64,000 bases of DNA. Source: AP-15 sp963732095. Its GTDB lineage: Bacteria > Pseudomonadota > Alphaproteobacteria > ATCC43930 > CGMCC-115725. The notes under the pieces were generated by a model. That model saw only the letters and a program-made list of their open reading frames with translations, was not told the origin of the DNA and did no database searches. A program made the position numbers and the translations under genes. The stretch is from the NCBI GenBank assembly GCA_963732095.1, contig CAVSZA010000069.1, positions 54,284 through 118,283 on the forward strand, in the 5' to 3' direction. Positions 42,928 to 51,486 of this stretch are shown piece by piece; position 1 is the first letter of the stretch, and every line of letters begins with the position of its first letter.

Positions 42928-43784
42928 ACCAGATTTCCCCGATTCCTCCGATTTCAAAAACCCGACAGTATCGCACGATCTGGATCTCCGATATTCATCT
43001 CGGCACTCGCGGGTGCAAAGCCGATTTTCTGATCGATTTCCTGCGTTACAACGATGCGGACACGATCTATTTGGTCGGCGACATCATTGACGGGTGGCGG
43101 CTCAAGAGATCATGGTATTGGCCGCAAACCCACAACGACGTCATCCAGAAGGTCTTGCGCAAGGTCCGCAAAGGCACGCGCGTCGTCTATGTCCCTGGGA
43201 ATCACGATGAATGGCTGCGCGATTACACGCTGCTGCAGTTCGGCGGCGTAGAGGTCGCGAACGAGATCATTCACGTTACTGCCGATGGACGACGGCTATT
43301 GGTGCTGCATGGCGACGTGTTTGACGCGGTCGTCAAGCACGCGCGCTGGCTGGCGATGCTCGGCGACCACGCGTATACTGCTGTGCTTTCGCTCAACCGC
43401 TATTTCAATATCATGCGGCGCCGGTGGGGGTACCAGTATTGGTCGCTGTCTGCTTATCTCAAGCACCGGGTCAAGAACGCAATGCAATACATCGGCTCGT
43501 TCGCCGATGCCGTGGCCACCGAGGCGAACCGACGCGGTGTCGATGGTGTCGTCTGTGGCCATATTCATCACGCCGAGATTCGCGACATGAACGGCGTCCT
43601 TTATTGCAATGACGGCGATTGGGTCGAGAGCTGCACCGCTCTGGTCGAGCATTTCGACGGCCGGCTCGAGCTGATCCATTGGATCGAACATTGGATGTTC
43701 GACCCGCTGAGAGGCGCCGTCGCCGATGACCCCGAGATCGAGGTGCAGGTTCAACTTCCCGAGTTCGCCGACACCAACTCATGA
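42924..43784 (+). CDS. PlcP/LpxH-like metallophosphoesterase
   Basis: The protein has 286 residues from a GTG at 42924. Calcineurin-type metal motifs are complete: ISDIHLGTRG, LVGDIIDGW, YVPGNHDEWL, VLHGDVFD and VCGHIHHAEI. Genes of this type are usually labelled UDP-2,3-diacylglucosamine diphosphatase. The alphaproteobacterial PlcP, a PhoB-controlled phospholipase C that frees diacylglycerol from phospholipids, has the same fold and label. The next gene, overlapping by four bases, is a GT4 glycosyltransferase, as in plcP-agt pairs. The cluster lies 500 bases beyond phoB. PlcP is therefore my preferred reading; a lipid A role is the alternative. Confidence 0.75.
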   Translation: MNQISPIPPISKTRQYRTIWISDIHLGTRGCKADFLIDFLRYNDADTIYLVGDIIDGWRLKRSWYWPQTHNDVIQKVLRKVRKGTRVVYVPGNHDEWLRDYTLLQFGGVEVANEIIHVTADGRRLLVLHGDVFDAVVKHARWLAMLGDHAYTAVLSLNRYFNIMRRRWGYQYWSLSAYLKHRVKNAMQYIGSFADAVATEANRRGVDGVVCGHIHHAEIRDMNGVLYCNDGDWVESCTALVEHFDGRLELIHWIEHWMFDPLRGAVADDPEIEVQVQLPEFADTNS

Positions 43785-44854
43785 GGTTTGCGCTCGTTTC
43801 CGACGCGTGGAGGCCACAGGTCAACGGCGTCGCGCGCACGCTCGCGGCCTTGCACGATGGGCTGAGGGGGGCTGGGCATGATGTTTTTCCCCTGACGCCG
43901 GAGCTTTTTCGAACGGTACCGTGCCCGACGGATCGGCAAGTGCGTTTGGCGATTGCTGCGCGGCCGCGCCTCACGCGACTGCTGGAAAGGCTGATGCCCG
44001 ACGCGATCCACATTGCGACCGAAGGACCGCTGGGCACGGCTGCGCGGAGATATTGTATAAATCGGGGCCTGCACTTCACTACCGCGTATCACACCAAATA
44101 TCCAGAATATCTAAAGGCCCGTTTTGGGGTTCCTAAGTCATGGACGTACGCGATATTGCGTCGCTTCCATCGCCGTTCGAGCGCGATCATGGTCGCCACG
44201 GAAACCATTCGCGATGAACTCGCCGAGAACGGTTTCAAACGGCTCGCTCTATGGACGCGAGGAGTCGACATTGCGCTTTTCCGACCGGGATGTACCCCCG
44301 CCGTCGATCTCCCTCCTCCGGTATTTCTCTGCGTGTCACGCATCGCGGCCGAGAAAAATCTGCCGCTCTTCCTCGACCTTGATTTGCCCGGCTCGAAGCT
44401 GGTCGTGGGGGACGGCCACCTGTTGCCGGAAATGAAGCGCCGGTATCCCAATGTGCACTTTGCCGGATGGCAGCAAGGCGAAGCGTTGGTGCGGCATTAC
44501 GCATCGGCCGATGTGTTCGTATTGCCGAGCCACACCGAGACATTCGGGCTGGTGTTGCTCGAGGCGCTGGCCTGCGGTGTTCCGGTTGCGGCCTTGCCGG
44601 TTCCCGGACCGCTGGACGTCATCGGCAACAGCGGTGCCGGAGCGCTCGAATGGGACCTCCGAGTGGCCGCCATGGTTGCGCTGCAAATTCCTCGCGAGCT
44701 CTGCCGCTCTCACGCAGAGCGCTTCAGCTGGCAAACCTCGATCGAGCAGTTTCTCAGCCACGTGGTCCCGGCGGGTAATCCTTCGGGCAATAATTTCTAT
44801 GCTGATCGTGCTCGCTATGGGGGCTGGTATAGCAGCGCTCGATCGCTTTTTTGA
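43781..44854 (+). CDS. GT4 glycosyltransferase, possibly Agt-type glycolipid synthase
   Basis: The 357 residues start MRFALVSDAWRPQVNGVART, the classical N-terminus of GT4 lipid glycosyltransferases (MgtA/SQD2/Agt). HFTTAYHTKYPEYLKARFGV is the second block. The donor-binding region has FLCVSRIAAEKNLPLFLDLD, then ADVFVLPSHTETFGLVLLEA with the ExFGxxxLE signature. It would transfer a sugar to diacylglycerol on the inner membrane. It overlaps the metallophosphoesterase by ATGA. Substrate and sugar are inferred from the partner gene. Confidence 0.8.
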   Translation: MRFALVSDAWRPQVNGVARTLAALHDGLRGAGHDVFPLTPELFRTVPCPTDRQVRLAIAARPRLTRLLERLMPDAIHIATEGPLGTAARRYCINRGLHFTTAYHTKYPEYLKARFGVPKSWTYAILRRFHRRSSAIMVATETIRDELAENGFKRLALWTRGVDIALFRPGCTPAVDLPPPVFLCVSRIAAEKNLPLFLDLDLPGSKLVVGDGHLLPEMKRRYPNVHFAGWQQGEALVRHYASADVFVLPSHTETFGLVLLEALACGVPVAALPVPGPLDVIGNSGAGALEWDLRVAAMVALQIPRELCRSHAERFSWQTSIEQFLSHVVPAGNPSGNNFYADRARYGGWYSSARSLF

Positions 44855-45011
44855 GCCGCCGCTGACTTTCCGACGGCGTCAGTGCCTCGTCTTTTTCGGC
44901 GCTCGCGACAAAGGCCGCGAGTTCGTCGACCGAGGACAGTGCAAATTTCTCCACCCCGCTATTCCGCCTGCTCCCTGAAAACCGTAAAGATGCAATTCGG
45001 AGGGGAGAAGC

Positions 45012-46802
45012 ATGGATTACGACAGCTGCCGCAACCTGCCGGCGATGTTTTTTGCGCAAGCGGAGCGGCTCGGCGACAAGCCGTTTCTGTGGGCCAAGCG
45101 GGACGGCCGTTATGGGTCCGTTAGCTGGGCGGCGGCGGCGCGCGACGTCCGCCGGCTGGCGTTCAGCCTCCGATCGCTTGGGATCGGCCGCGGCGAGCGG
45201 GTCGGGCTGGTCAGCGAAAACCGGCCGGAATGGATCGTCGCGGATCTGGCGATCATGACCGCCGGGGCGATTACCGTCCCGGCTTACGTGACCCATACCG
45301 TCGAGGACCACAGGCACGTCTTCGCGAATAGCGGAGCACGCGCGGTCTTCGTTTCGAAGCCCGCCCTCTCGGCACGGGTCCTCGCGGCCGCCAATCAGGT
45401 CGACGCAGTGCACAGCGTTATTGCGATCGAGCCGGCGGCGGGTCAGGCAAGTACGGTCGACCTCTTGTCGTGGGACGAGCTGCTGGCTCGCGGCCCCGCG
45501 CAAGAGGATGACACCGCCGAATTCGTCAGCGCGATCGAGCCGGATGATACCGCCTGTCTGATCTACACCTCGGGAACCGGCGGCATTCCCAAAGGAGTTA
45601 TGCAAACGCATCGCAATATCATCGCGAACTGCCGCGGCGCGTATCGGGTACTCGAGCAGCTCGGGCTCGGCGACGAAGTGTTCCTGAGCTTTCTGCCGCT
45701 CTCGCATTCCTACGAGCACACCGCCGGTGAAATGTTCCCGATTTCGATCGGCGCGCAGATTTATTTTGCCGAAGGCGCCGAGACCCTCGCCGCCAATATG
45801 CTCGAAGCGCGGCCGACGATCATGACCGCGGTCCCGCGGCTCTACGAGACGTTGCACCAGCGGATCCGCCTCGGGGTCGACCGCAAAGGCGGCATCTCGC
45901 GAAAGATGTTCGACCGGGCGGTGGCGATCGGGCGCAAGCGCCTGCTCGCGGAACGCACGAGCCTCGGCGAACGGCTCAGCGATCCGCTTCTCGACCGCGT
46001 CATCCGGGCCAAGATTCGCGAGCGCTTTGGCGGTCGGCTCAAGGCGATGGTCTCGGGCGGTGCGCCGCTCAACCCTGAGATCGGCCGGTTTTTTCTGGCG
46101 CTCGGGGTCACTTTGCTACAGGGCTACGGCCAAACCGAGGCCGGACCCGTGATCAGCTGCAATTTGCCGGCCCGGATCAAAATCGACACCGTCGGGCCGC
46201 CGCTCGACGGTGTCCGGCTGCGCATCGCCGAGGACGGCGAAATCCTGGTCGCCGGCGACAACGTCATGAAGGGGTATTGGAACGATCCCGACGGGACGGC
46301 GAACGCCCTCGAGACCGGCTGGCTGCATACTGGCGATGTTGGGACGATTGACGAAGACGGTTATCTCCTTATCACCGACCGCAAGCGCGACTTCATCAAG
46401 AACTCCGGGGGCGAAATGATCTCCCCGGCGCGCATCGAAGGCTACCTGACCCTGGAGCCGGAGATTTCGCAAGTGATGGTGTTTGGCGATCGCCGTCCCT
46501 ACCTGGTCGCCGTCGTGGTCCCTGACCCGGAATTCGTCGCTGCTTATGCAGACGGGGAAGTACCCGCAGATATGAATGCCGCCGATCCCGGCTTCACCAA
46601 GGCGATCAGCGCCGCCGTCAATCGCGTGAACCTGACCCTGCCGCCGAGCGAGCGGGTGAGGCGTTTTGTGGTCGCGAAGCAAGCTTTTACGGTCGCCAAT
46701 GGCCAGATGACGCCGACCCTCAAGATAAAGCGCCATGTGATCCGCGAGACATACGGCGCGGCACTGGACGCGCTCTACCACAGCAAAGAGATCGCTGCCT
46801 GA
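45012..46802 (+). CDS. fadD: long-chain acyl-CoA synthetase (AMP-forming)
   Basis: The 596 residues show the ANL superfamily order. The P-loop is LIYTSGTGGIPKGVMQTHRN (usual TSGTTG changed to TSGTGG). Then come SFLPLSHSYEHTAGEMFPIS, KAMVSGGAPLNPEIGRFF, GYGQTEAGPVISCN, WLHTGDVGTIDEDGYL and the hinge DRKRDFIKNSGGEMISPARI. It activates fatty acids to acyl-CoA. A good ribosome site (GGAGGGGAG) precedes the ATG. The enzyme is of the FACS type with an LC-FACS-like lid. Confidence 0.88.
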   Translation: MDYDSCRNLPAMFFAQAERLGDKPFLWAKRDGRYGSVSWAAAARDVRRLAFSLRSLGIGRGERVGLVSENRPEWIVADLAIMTAGAITVPAYVTHTVEDHRHVFANSGARAVFVSKPALSARVLAAANQVDAVHSVIAIEPAAGQASTVDLLSWDELLARGPAQEDDTAEFVSAIEPDDTACLIYTSGTGGIPKGVMQTHRNIIANCRGAYRVLEQLGLGDEVFLSFLPLSHSYEHTAGEMFPISIGAQIYFAEGAETLAANMLEARPTIMTAVPRLYETLHQRIRLGVDRKGGISRKMFDRAVAIGRKRLLAERTSLGERLSDPLLDRVIRAKIRERFGGRLKAMVSGGAPLNPEIGRFFLALGVTLLQGYGQTEAGPVISCNLPARIKIDTVGPPLDGVRLRIAEDGEILVAGDNVMKGYWNDPDGTANALETGWLHTGDVGTIDEDGYLLITDRKRDFIKNSGGEMISPARIEGYLTLEPEISQVMVFGDRRPYLVAVVVPDPEFVAAYADGEVPADMNAADPGFTKAISAAVNRVNLTLPPSERVRRFVVAKQAFTVANGQMTPTLKIKRHVIRETYGAALDALYHSKEIAA

Positions 46803-46863
46803 GCGCGCGCGAACTCCCTCGCTCGCTTGCGTCCGCTTGCCGGGCGAGGTGATCGACTGCACC

Positions 46864-48471
46864 TCAATTCCGCGGGAGCGTCGCAACGTACTCGGTCAGG
46901 GGCCGGCTTGCCGCCAAGAAACGATTGAGCTGCCGTTCAGCCGGATCCTTCGGGTCGTCCATGCTCGCGGAAATCGCGACAAAAGCACCCACTGGCTCGC
47001 GGTCGAGGAGGACGGCGCGCGCCCGCAACAGTTTTGTCTCAAGAAGTCGGGCGCCAATCCTGCCGTCCACGACATAGAAGGACCAGACCAAACGGTGGCG
47101 GTGTCCGCTCACGATCTCCGTGCTCGCCACCGCGGTCGCCTTGCCGCCCAAGTTGGCTACGGCGCGGCCGTATCCCGTGATGTGCCATAGCTTATCGTCG
47201 GCCAAACGATTTCCGGTCTTGGTCAGCGCGTCGCCGCCGGCTCGCAGCCGATAGAGCGCGACATAGCGCATGACCACGCCGGAACCCGGCTCCTCGAACC
47301 CGTCGAGGAACTCCCGGTCGGCATCGTACACCAGGGGGCGCCAGCCCACCGCCAGGTCAGATAGGCCTTGCCAGGGCGCCGCAATCAGAGGCGCGTGCGC
47401 AACCGTAAGCGCAGAAGGCCGATATAGGGCATTCAACCGTGCCCCATAGGCCGGACCGGCCACGGCGAGCAGGAGTGCTGCCGGGATCGCGATCGCATAT
47501 CGCCAAGCCGCAGGCTTCGACCATCCGGTCGAACGCATCGGGATGCGCCGGTCGATCTTCTGGGCAAACGTCATCCCGATCGCGATCAGGAAGATGATGA
47601 CCAACGTAAAGAAGAACCAGCCATAGAGTACGTGGTCGGCTTCGACCGCCGCCGCGCTGCCCTCGAGATGCGCCAACACGATGATTCCAAGCGCCCGCAT
47701 TCCATTGGCGGCGATCGGCACGACAAGCGACAAGGTGATGAACAGGGCTCTTCTGACGACGCTCTGGTACATGACCACGGCGAAGAAGCATCCGAAAACG
47801 ATCGAGGCGATCAGAAAGCGCAACCCGGCGCAAGCTTCCGCGATCTCGAAGGTGCCCTCCGGTATCTCGATCATAAACCCGTCGGAGAAGACTGGAATGT
47901 GAAGCAATTCCAGTCCGGCGATACTGATCTGGGCGGTGATCTTCTGGAGTGTAGGAACGAGAAAAGCTCCGCTGGGCGCGAGGAAAAACAGAAAAAGCAG
48001 CGGCGCCAGCAATAATCGGAAGACGCGCGGGCCGAGCGCCACCAGCACTACGACCTCGAACATCGCGACCAGCAGAAGCTGGCGGGCTTCCTGGATGTCG
48101 AGAATAGCGGCGATCAGCCACAAGCCTGAGAGAAAAGGCATCACGATCAACGGCCACAGGGTCGGGCTCGGGGACACCGATGCGATCACCCAGCGTCGCT
48201 CCCACAAGAGAAAGCCCACGAGCGGGATAATCAGAAAGCAGTGATTGTAAGCGGTCGACTGGATCCAAACTTGGACAGCCCCGCTGATCTCTCGCTGGAA
48301 TACGATGCCGAAGACCAGGGCGGCAATGCCGACAAAGACCAGCGCCGCTCGCCATCCGGGCGCGACCAGTAATGCGGTGACTGGTTGCCTATTCAGAGCC
48401 GAACGAAGCCCACTCACGTTGCGCACTGTTCTCGCCGGCTTGCTTCCCGCGGGGGAGCGCCTCAATAACAA
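46864..48471 (-). CDS. xrtA: exosortase A fused to an EpsI domain
   Basis: The 535-residue protein has an N-terminal exosortase with about eight helices. Cys214 in EIAEACAGLRFLIASIVFG, Arg259 in ANGMRALGIIVLAH and His280 in ADHVLYGWFFF form the exosortase Cys/Arg/His set. From about residue 325 an EpsI-type domain follows (PAAWRYAIAIPAALLLAV, then YVALYRLRAGGDAL, VWSFYVVDGRIGA). XrtA cleaves and sorts proteins with a C-terminal PEP-CTERM signal in Gram-negative bacteria that make exopolysaccharide. It is the last gene of the cluster, 15 bases after the FemAB gene. Confidence 0.93.
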   Translation of the reverse strand: MLLRRSPAGSKPARTVRNVSGLRSALNRQPVTALLVAPGWRAALVFVGIAALVFGIVFQREISGAVQVWIQSTAYNHCFLIIPLVGFLLWERRWVIASVSPSPTLWPLIVMPFLSGLWLIAAILDIQEARQLLLVAMFEVVVLVALGPRVFRLLLAPLLFLFFLAPSGAFLVPTLQKITAQISIAGLELLHIPVFSDGFMIEIPEGTFEIAEACAGLRFLIASIVFGCFFAVVMYQSVVRRALFITLSLVVPIAANGMRALGIIVLAHLEGSAAAVEADHVLYGWFFFTLVIIFLIAIGMTFAQKIDRRIPMRSTGWSKPAAWRYAIAIPAALLLAVAGPAYGARLNALYRPSALTVAHAPLIAAPWQGLSDLAVGWRPLVYDADREFLDGFEEPGSGVVMRYVALYRLRAGGDALTKTGNRLADDKLWHITGYGRAVANLGGKATAVASTEIVSGHRHRLVWSFYVVDGRIGARLLETKLLRARAVLLDREPVGAFVAISASMDDPKDPAERQLNRFLAASRPLTEYVATLPRN

Positions 48472-48486
48472 GACAAACCCTGCATA

Positions 48487-49533
48487 TCAGCCGATTCCCC
48501 TGACGATCAACGGGCCAAGTCGGGTGGCCACCATTAACGGCAAGCGTTTCCAAGCCGCGATAAAGACAGCGAGTTTCGGGTTGAGGGGGTTTAGATCCGG
48601 TATCGAGCGCCCGCGCGCCAAGCGGAATTGATAGACCAGTGGGCTGGGCTGAAACCCCCAGTTGCATTTGAACGCGTAGGACCCTGTGCCGACTTTGCTG
48701 CGGCCGAAATCGAAGATGCGATAGCCCCGTTCACACGCTCTGCGCATCACTTCCCAATACATAAAATCATTGGCGGCGAGCTGCCGCGCAATGGCTATGC
48801 CGCCTCCGTAGAACGGGAGAACCTCGTTGCGAAAATAGAAATTCAGCACGGATGCGACTGCTTTGCCGCCGGATGATATTGTAACGATATCGGATGAGGT
48901 CGGAAATTCATCCTTAAGAATGCGAAAATAGGATTTGGCGAAGACCGGCGTGCCGAGATTGCGAACGCTTTCGGCGTAAATGCGATACAGGCGGTCGATG
49001 CCGTCGTCGATCTCCGAGCGCAACTCGTGGCGCATACCCTTGCGCACCATCGCCCGCTGCTTGCGCGGTATCGCTTTCAGATTGCGCTCGACGGTCGGAT
49101 CGAGCTCGCGCCGGAATGTAGCGTAAAGCCCCGGTTTGCTCGACCAATCGACCCGGCTGGCCGAGAAATCGCGCAGTTCGAGCACTGGGACGGCATGTAC
49201 CTCCATGAGCCGGACAGCCTCGCCTTCGAGCGCGCGCAGGCTATCGTCATCGGTGGCGATCGGGCCGCCGCGTACTGCGAAGGCATTCGATATCAGAGAC
49301 GAGCCGAACAGCAGGGACTTTACATGGGTGAGCGGCAAGAGACCGGTAATTATCCCGCCGCGCTCGGCAATCAGGTAATGAGTCGGGTGGTGGAAGGCCC
49401 GCTCGAGAACCCGCCTCCAGCCGGCAAGATGAAAGAACGTTCCGCCCGGATGTGCGAGCACAAACTCGTCCCAGCGCTGCTCATCGCCGGATCGGAACGA
49501 TCTTACGGCGAGGCTTGCCTGCGATCCGTCCAA
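48487..49533 (-). CDS. FemAB-family protein of the XrtA/PEP-CTERM system
   Basis: From a TTG at 49533 the protein has 348 residues in a GNAT-like double fold: RWDEFVLAHPGGTFFHLAGW, then HYLIAERGGIITGLLPLTHV and SLLFGSSLISNAFAVRGG, and the C-terminal FDFGRSKVGTGSYAFKCNWG with FQPSPLVYQF. These blocks are characteristic of the XrtA-associated FemAB protein, whose acceptor is not known. The open frame extends to an ATG at 49674, but that would overlap the deacetylase by 172 bases, so I chose the later start. Confidence 0.87.
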   Translation of the reverse strand: MDGSQASLAVRSFRSGDEQRWDEFVLAHPGGTFFHLAGWRRVLERAFHHPTHYLIAERGGIITGLLPLTHVKSLLFGSSLISNAFAVRGGPIATDDDSLRALEGEAVRLMEVHAVPVLELRDFSASRVDWSSKPGLYATFRRELDPTVERNLKAIPRKQRAMVRKGMRHELRSEIDDGIDRLYRIYAESVRNLGTPVFAKSYFRILKDEFPTSSDIVTISSGGKAVASVLNFYFRNEVLPFYGGGIAIARQLAANDFMYWEVMRRACERGYRIFDFGRSKVGTGSYAFKCNWGFQPSPLVYQFRLARGRSIPDLNPLNPKLAVFIAAWKRLPLMVATRLGPLIVRGIG

Positions 49534-50492
49534 GACGCGATGACCGGGACCGGCCCTCTCTCGTCGCTCAGAAAAAGCCGATCCATGCGCGTCCAAGTGA
49601 AATTGCGAAGCAGCCGCCGCAGCCGTGGTTCGGTACGATCCAGGTTCAAGTAATGGCGAAACCGCGATTTCCACGGTGCTGACTGCTGGCGGGGCTGCTC
49701 AGGATCGATCTCCCAAGGATGCAGATAAAAAACGGCCGGCGAGCGGTTCACTCGCCTCGCATAGTGCAATAGGCCTCTGGTCAAAGGATAGGGCAGCAGG
49801 CGGAAATAGCCGCCGCCCGAGGCTGGCATGTCGACCCCCAGCATCCTAACCGAGGTGAGCGGAATCTCCAGCATGCCGGGCACCGGGGAAAAAGGCGTTC
49901 GCGGCGCCTCGGGCGTCCCGTAGAGATCGTGCGTCACCGGGTACACGCTGGAACTGTAGGAGTAGCCCTCTTCCCCCAGGATCGTGTGCGCCCATTTGCT
50001 GCCGCCGCCGATCGAGAAGGTCGGAGCGCGATAACCGCGGACTGGCGCGCCGCCAAGGTCCTCGATAACCCGCTTGGCGCGGCGCACATCGTCACGAAAT
50101 TCTTCTGGCGACTGGCGATCTACCCGTAGATGGCCGAAGCCATGGCTCGCCAGCTCGTGCCCTTCCGCAACCACGCGCCGCACCAGCTGCGGATGCCGCG
50201 CAGCCACCCATCCCAAGATAAAGAAGGTCGCTTCGACCCCGCTCTCGGTCAAGATCTGGAGCAGGCGCTCGGTGTTCCGTTCTACTCGGCGCGGCAGACT
50301 TTCCCAATCGCTCCGGTCAATCGTCGAGGCGAAGGCTTCGACCTGAAAATAATCCTCGACGTCGATCGTCATTGCGTTGGCGAAACCGCAGCGCATCCGC
50401 TTGCGGGAGGCTTCTTCGACCGGCCAGGCGGCCGGAGCCTCCTCCAGCCATTCGCCGGGCAGCTGCCGAAGCGCTTCGGTCGGCTGCGTCAC
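49503..50492 (-). CDS. XrtA-system polysaccharide deacetylase
   Basis: In the 329 residues, NAMTIDVEDYFQVEAFASTI near residue 39 opens the NodB-type deacetylase domain with the metal and catalytic Asp pair. SGVEATFFILGWVAARHPQL, then VAEGHELASHGFGHLRVDRQ supply the metal His pair (HxxxH), and YRAPTFSIGG follows. The XrtA branch typically modifies the exopolysaccharide made by the cluster. Its ATG overlaps the ATPase stop by four bases. There is no signal peptide, so it may act in the cytoplasm or need an unusual export route. Confidence 0.9.
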   Translation of the reverse strand: MTQPTEALRQLPGEWLEEAPAAWPVEEASRKRMRCGFANAMTIDVEDYFQVEAFASTIDRSDWESLPRRVERNTERLLQILTESGVEATFFILGWVAARHPQLVRRVVAEGHELASHGFGHLRVDRQSPEEFRDDVRRAKRVIEDLGGAPVRGYRAPTFSIGGGSKWAHTILGEEGYSYSSSVYPVTHDLYGTPEAPRTPFSPVPGMLEIPLTSVRMLGVDMPASGGGYFRLLPYPLTRGLLHYARRVNRSPAVFYLHPWEIDPEQPRQQSAPWKSRFRHYLNLDRTEPRLRRLLRNFTWTRMDRLFLSDERGPVPVIASWTDRRQASP

Positions 50493-51481
50493 GACCGCTC
50501 GCTCTGGAAATAGCCGGCTGCGATTTCAATCGCGCGCTTGATGACCCGGCCATGCCGGCCGACTTGTTCTTCGAGCACGCTGAGGCGTTCGGTTATTTGC
50601 GAGACCGCCTCCGATTTACCGTTGGGCTCGCCGGCCGTCAAACCGCCGATCGGCTCGGTCGTAACGACGGCGATTTCCTCGCGCAGGTCTTTGGCCACCT
50701 TGTCGACTGCATTGCCCTGAAGCGTATGAAGCTGCTCCAGGAAGCCGAAGAGCAGCAACCTCGAACACAAAGTGTTGATCTGCCGAGGTACGCCTCCGGT
50801 GTGCCGGTAAATCAGCGGAAAGCAATCTTCGGTGAATTCCGGATCTCCCTTCCAATCCGCCCGGCGCAGGCGGTGCTCGACATACGCCTTGGTCTCGGCT
50901 TCGCTCAATGGCCCCAAATGGTAGGCTGCGGTCACTCGTTGGCGCAATTGCTCCAACCGTGGGCTGCCGAGAATGGCGCGGAACTGCGGCTGCCCCAGCA
51001 AAAAACTCTGCAACGCCATGGTCCTGTCGATCACGATGTTGGACAGCATACGAAGCTCCTCGAGGGCCTCGAAGGACAGGTTCTGCGCCTCATCGACGAT
51101 CAGCAATACGCGCCTGCCGTTGCGCTGCTGCGCCAGGACGAAGTCGTTGATGCGCTGCAGCAGCGGCCCCTTGGCCAGTCCCTCTTTGGCGATGCCGAAG
51201 CCGCCCGCAACCAAATGCAGCAGGTCGTCTCCGGCCAGCTGGGTGGTGACGATCTTGGCCACGACGAAATTGCTCTGGTCAATCGTCGACAGCAGGTTGT
51301 CGACCAGGATCGTCTTGCCGGCGCCGACTTCACCGGTGATGATGATGAAGCCTTCCGCGTGGTGCAGACCATACACCAGATAGGCCATCGCCTGCCGGTG
51401 CACCGTGCTTTCGAAAAAGAACCGCGCATCGGGAGTGAGCTGGAACGGCGGTATCGTAAGGCCGTAAAATTTTGTGAACAT
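50489..51481 (-). CDS. XrtA/PEP-CTERM-associated ATPase (ExeA/GspA-like AAA)
   Basis: The 330 residues begin MFTKFYGLTIPPFQLTPDAR, as in ExeA-like ATPases. Walker A is GEVGAGKTILVDNL, Walker B is VLLIVDEAQNLSFEALEELR and the sensor region is RHTGGVPRQINTLCSRLLLF. The C-terminal 60 residues are a coiled-coil-like helix (ITERLSVLEEQVGRHGRVIK). It is a standard XrtA cluster member of unknown mechanism, perhaps powering envelope assembly. It is six bases from the outer-membrane protein gene. Confidence 0.92.
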   Translation of the reverse strand: MFTKFYGLTIPPFQLTPDARFFFESTVHRQAMAYLVYGLHHAEGFIIITGEVGAGKTILVDNLLSTIDQSNFVVAKIVTTQLAGDDLLHLVAGGFGIAKEGLAKGPLLQRINDFVLAQQRNGRRVLLIVDEAQNLSFEALEELRMLSNIVIDRTMALQSFLLGQPQFRAILGSPRLEQLRQRVTAAYHLGPLSEAETKAYVEHRLRRADWKGDPEFTEDCFPLIYRHTGGVPRQINTLCSRLLLFGFLEQLHTLQGNAVDKVAKDLREEIAVVTTEPIGGLTAGEPNGKSEAVSQITERLSVLEEQVGRHGRVIKRAIEIAAGYFQSERS

Positions 51482-51486
51482 GGTCG

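Noticed and set aside
49534..49674. Longer FemAB start at the ATG at 49674
   Set aside because: It would overlap the deacetylase gene by more than 170 bases, and the added residues do not look like the family.
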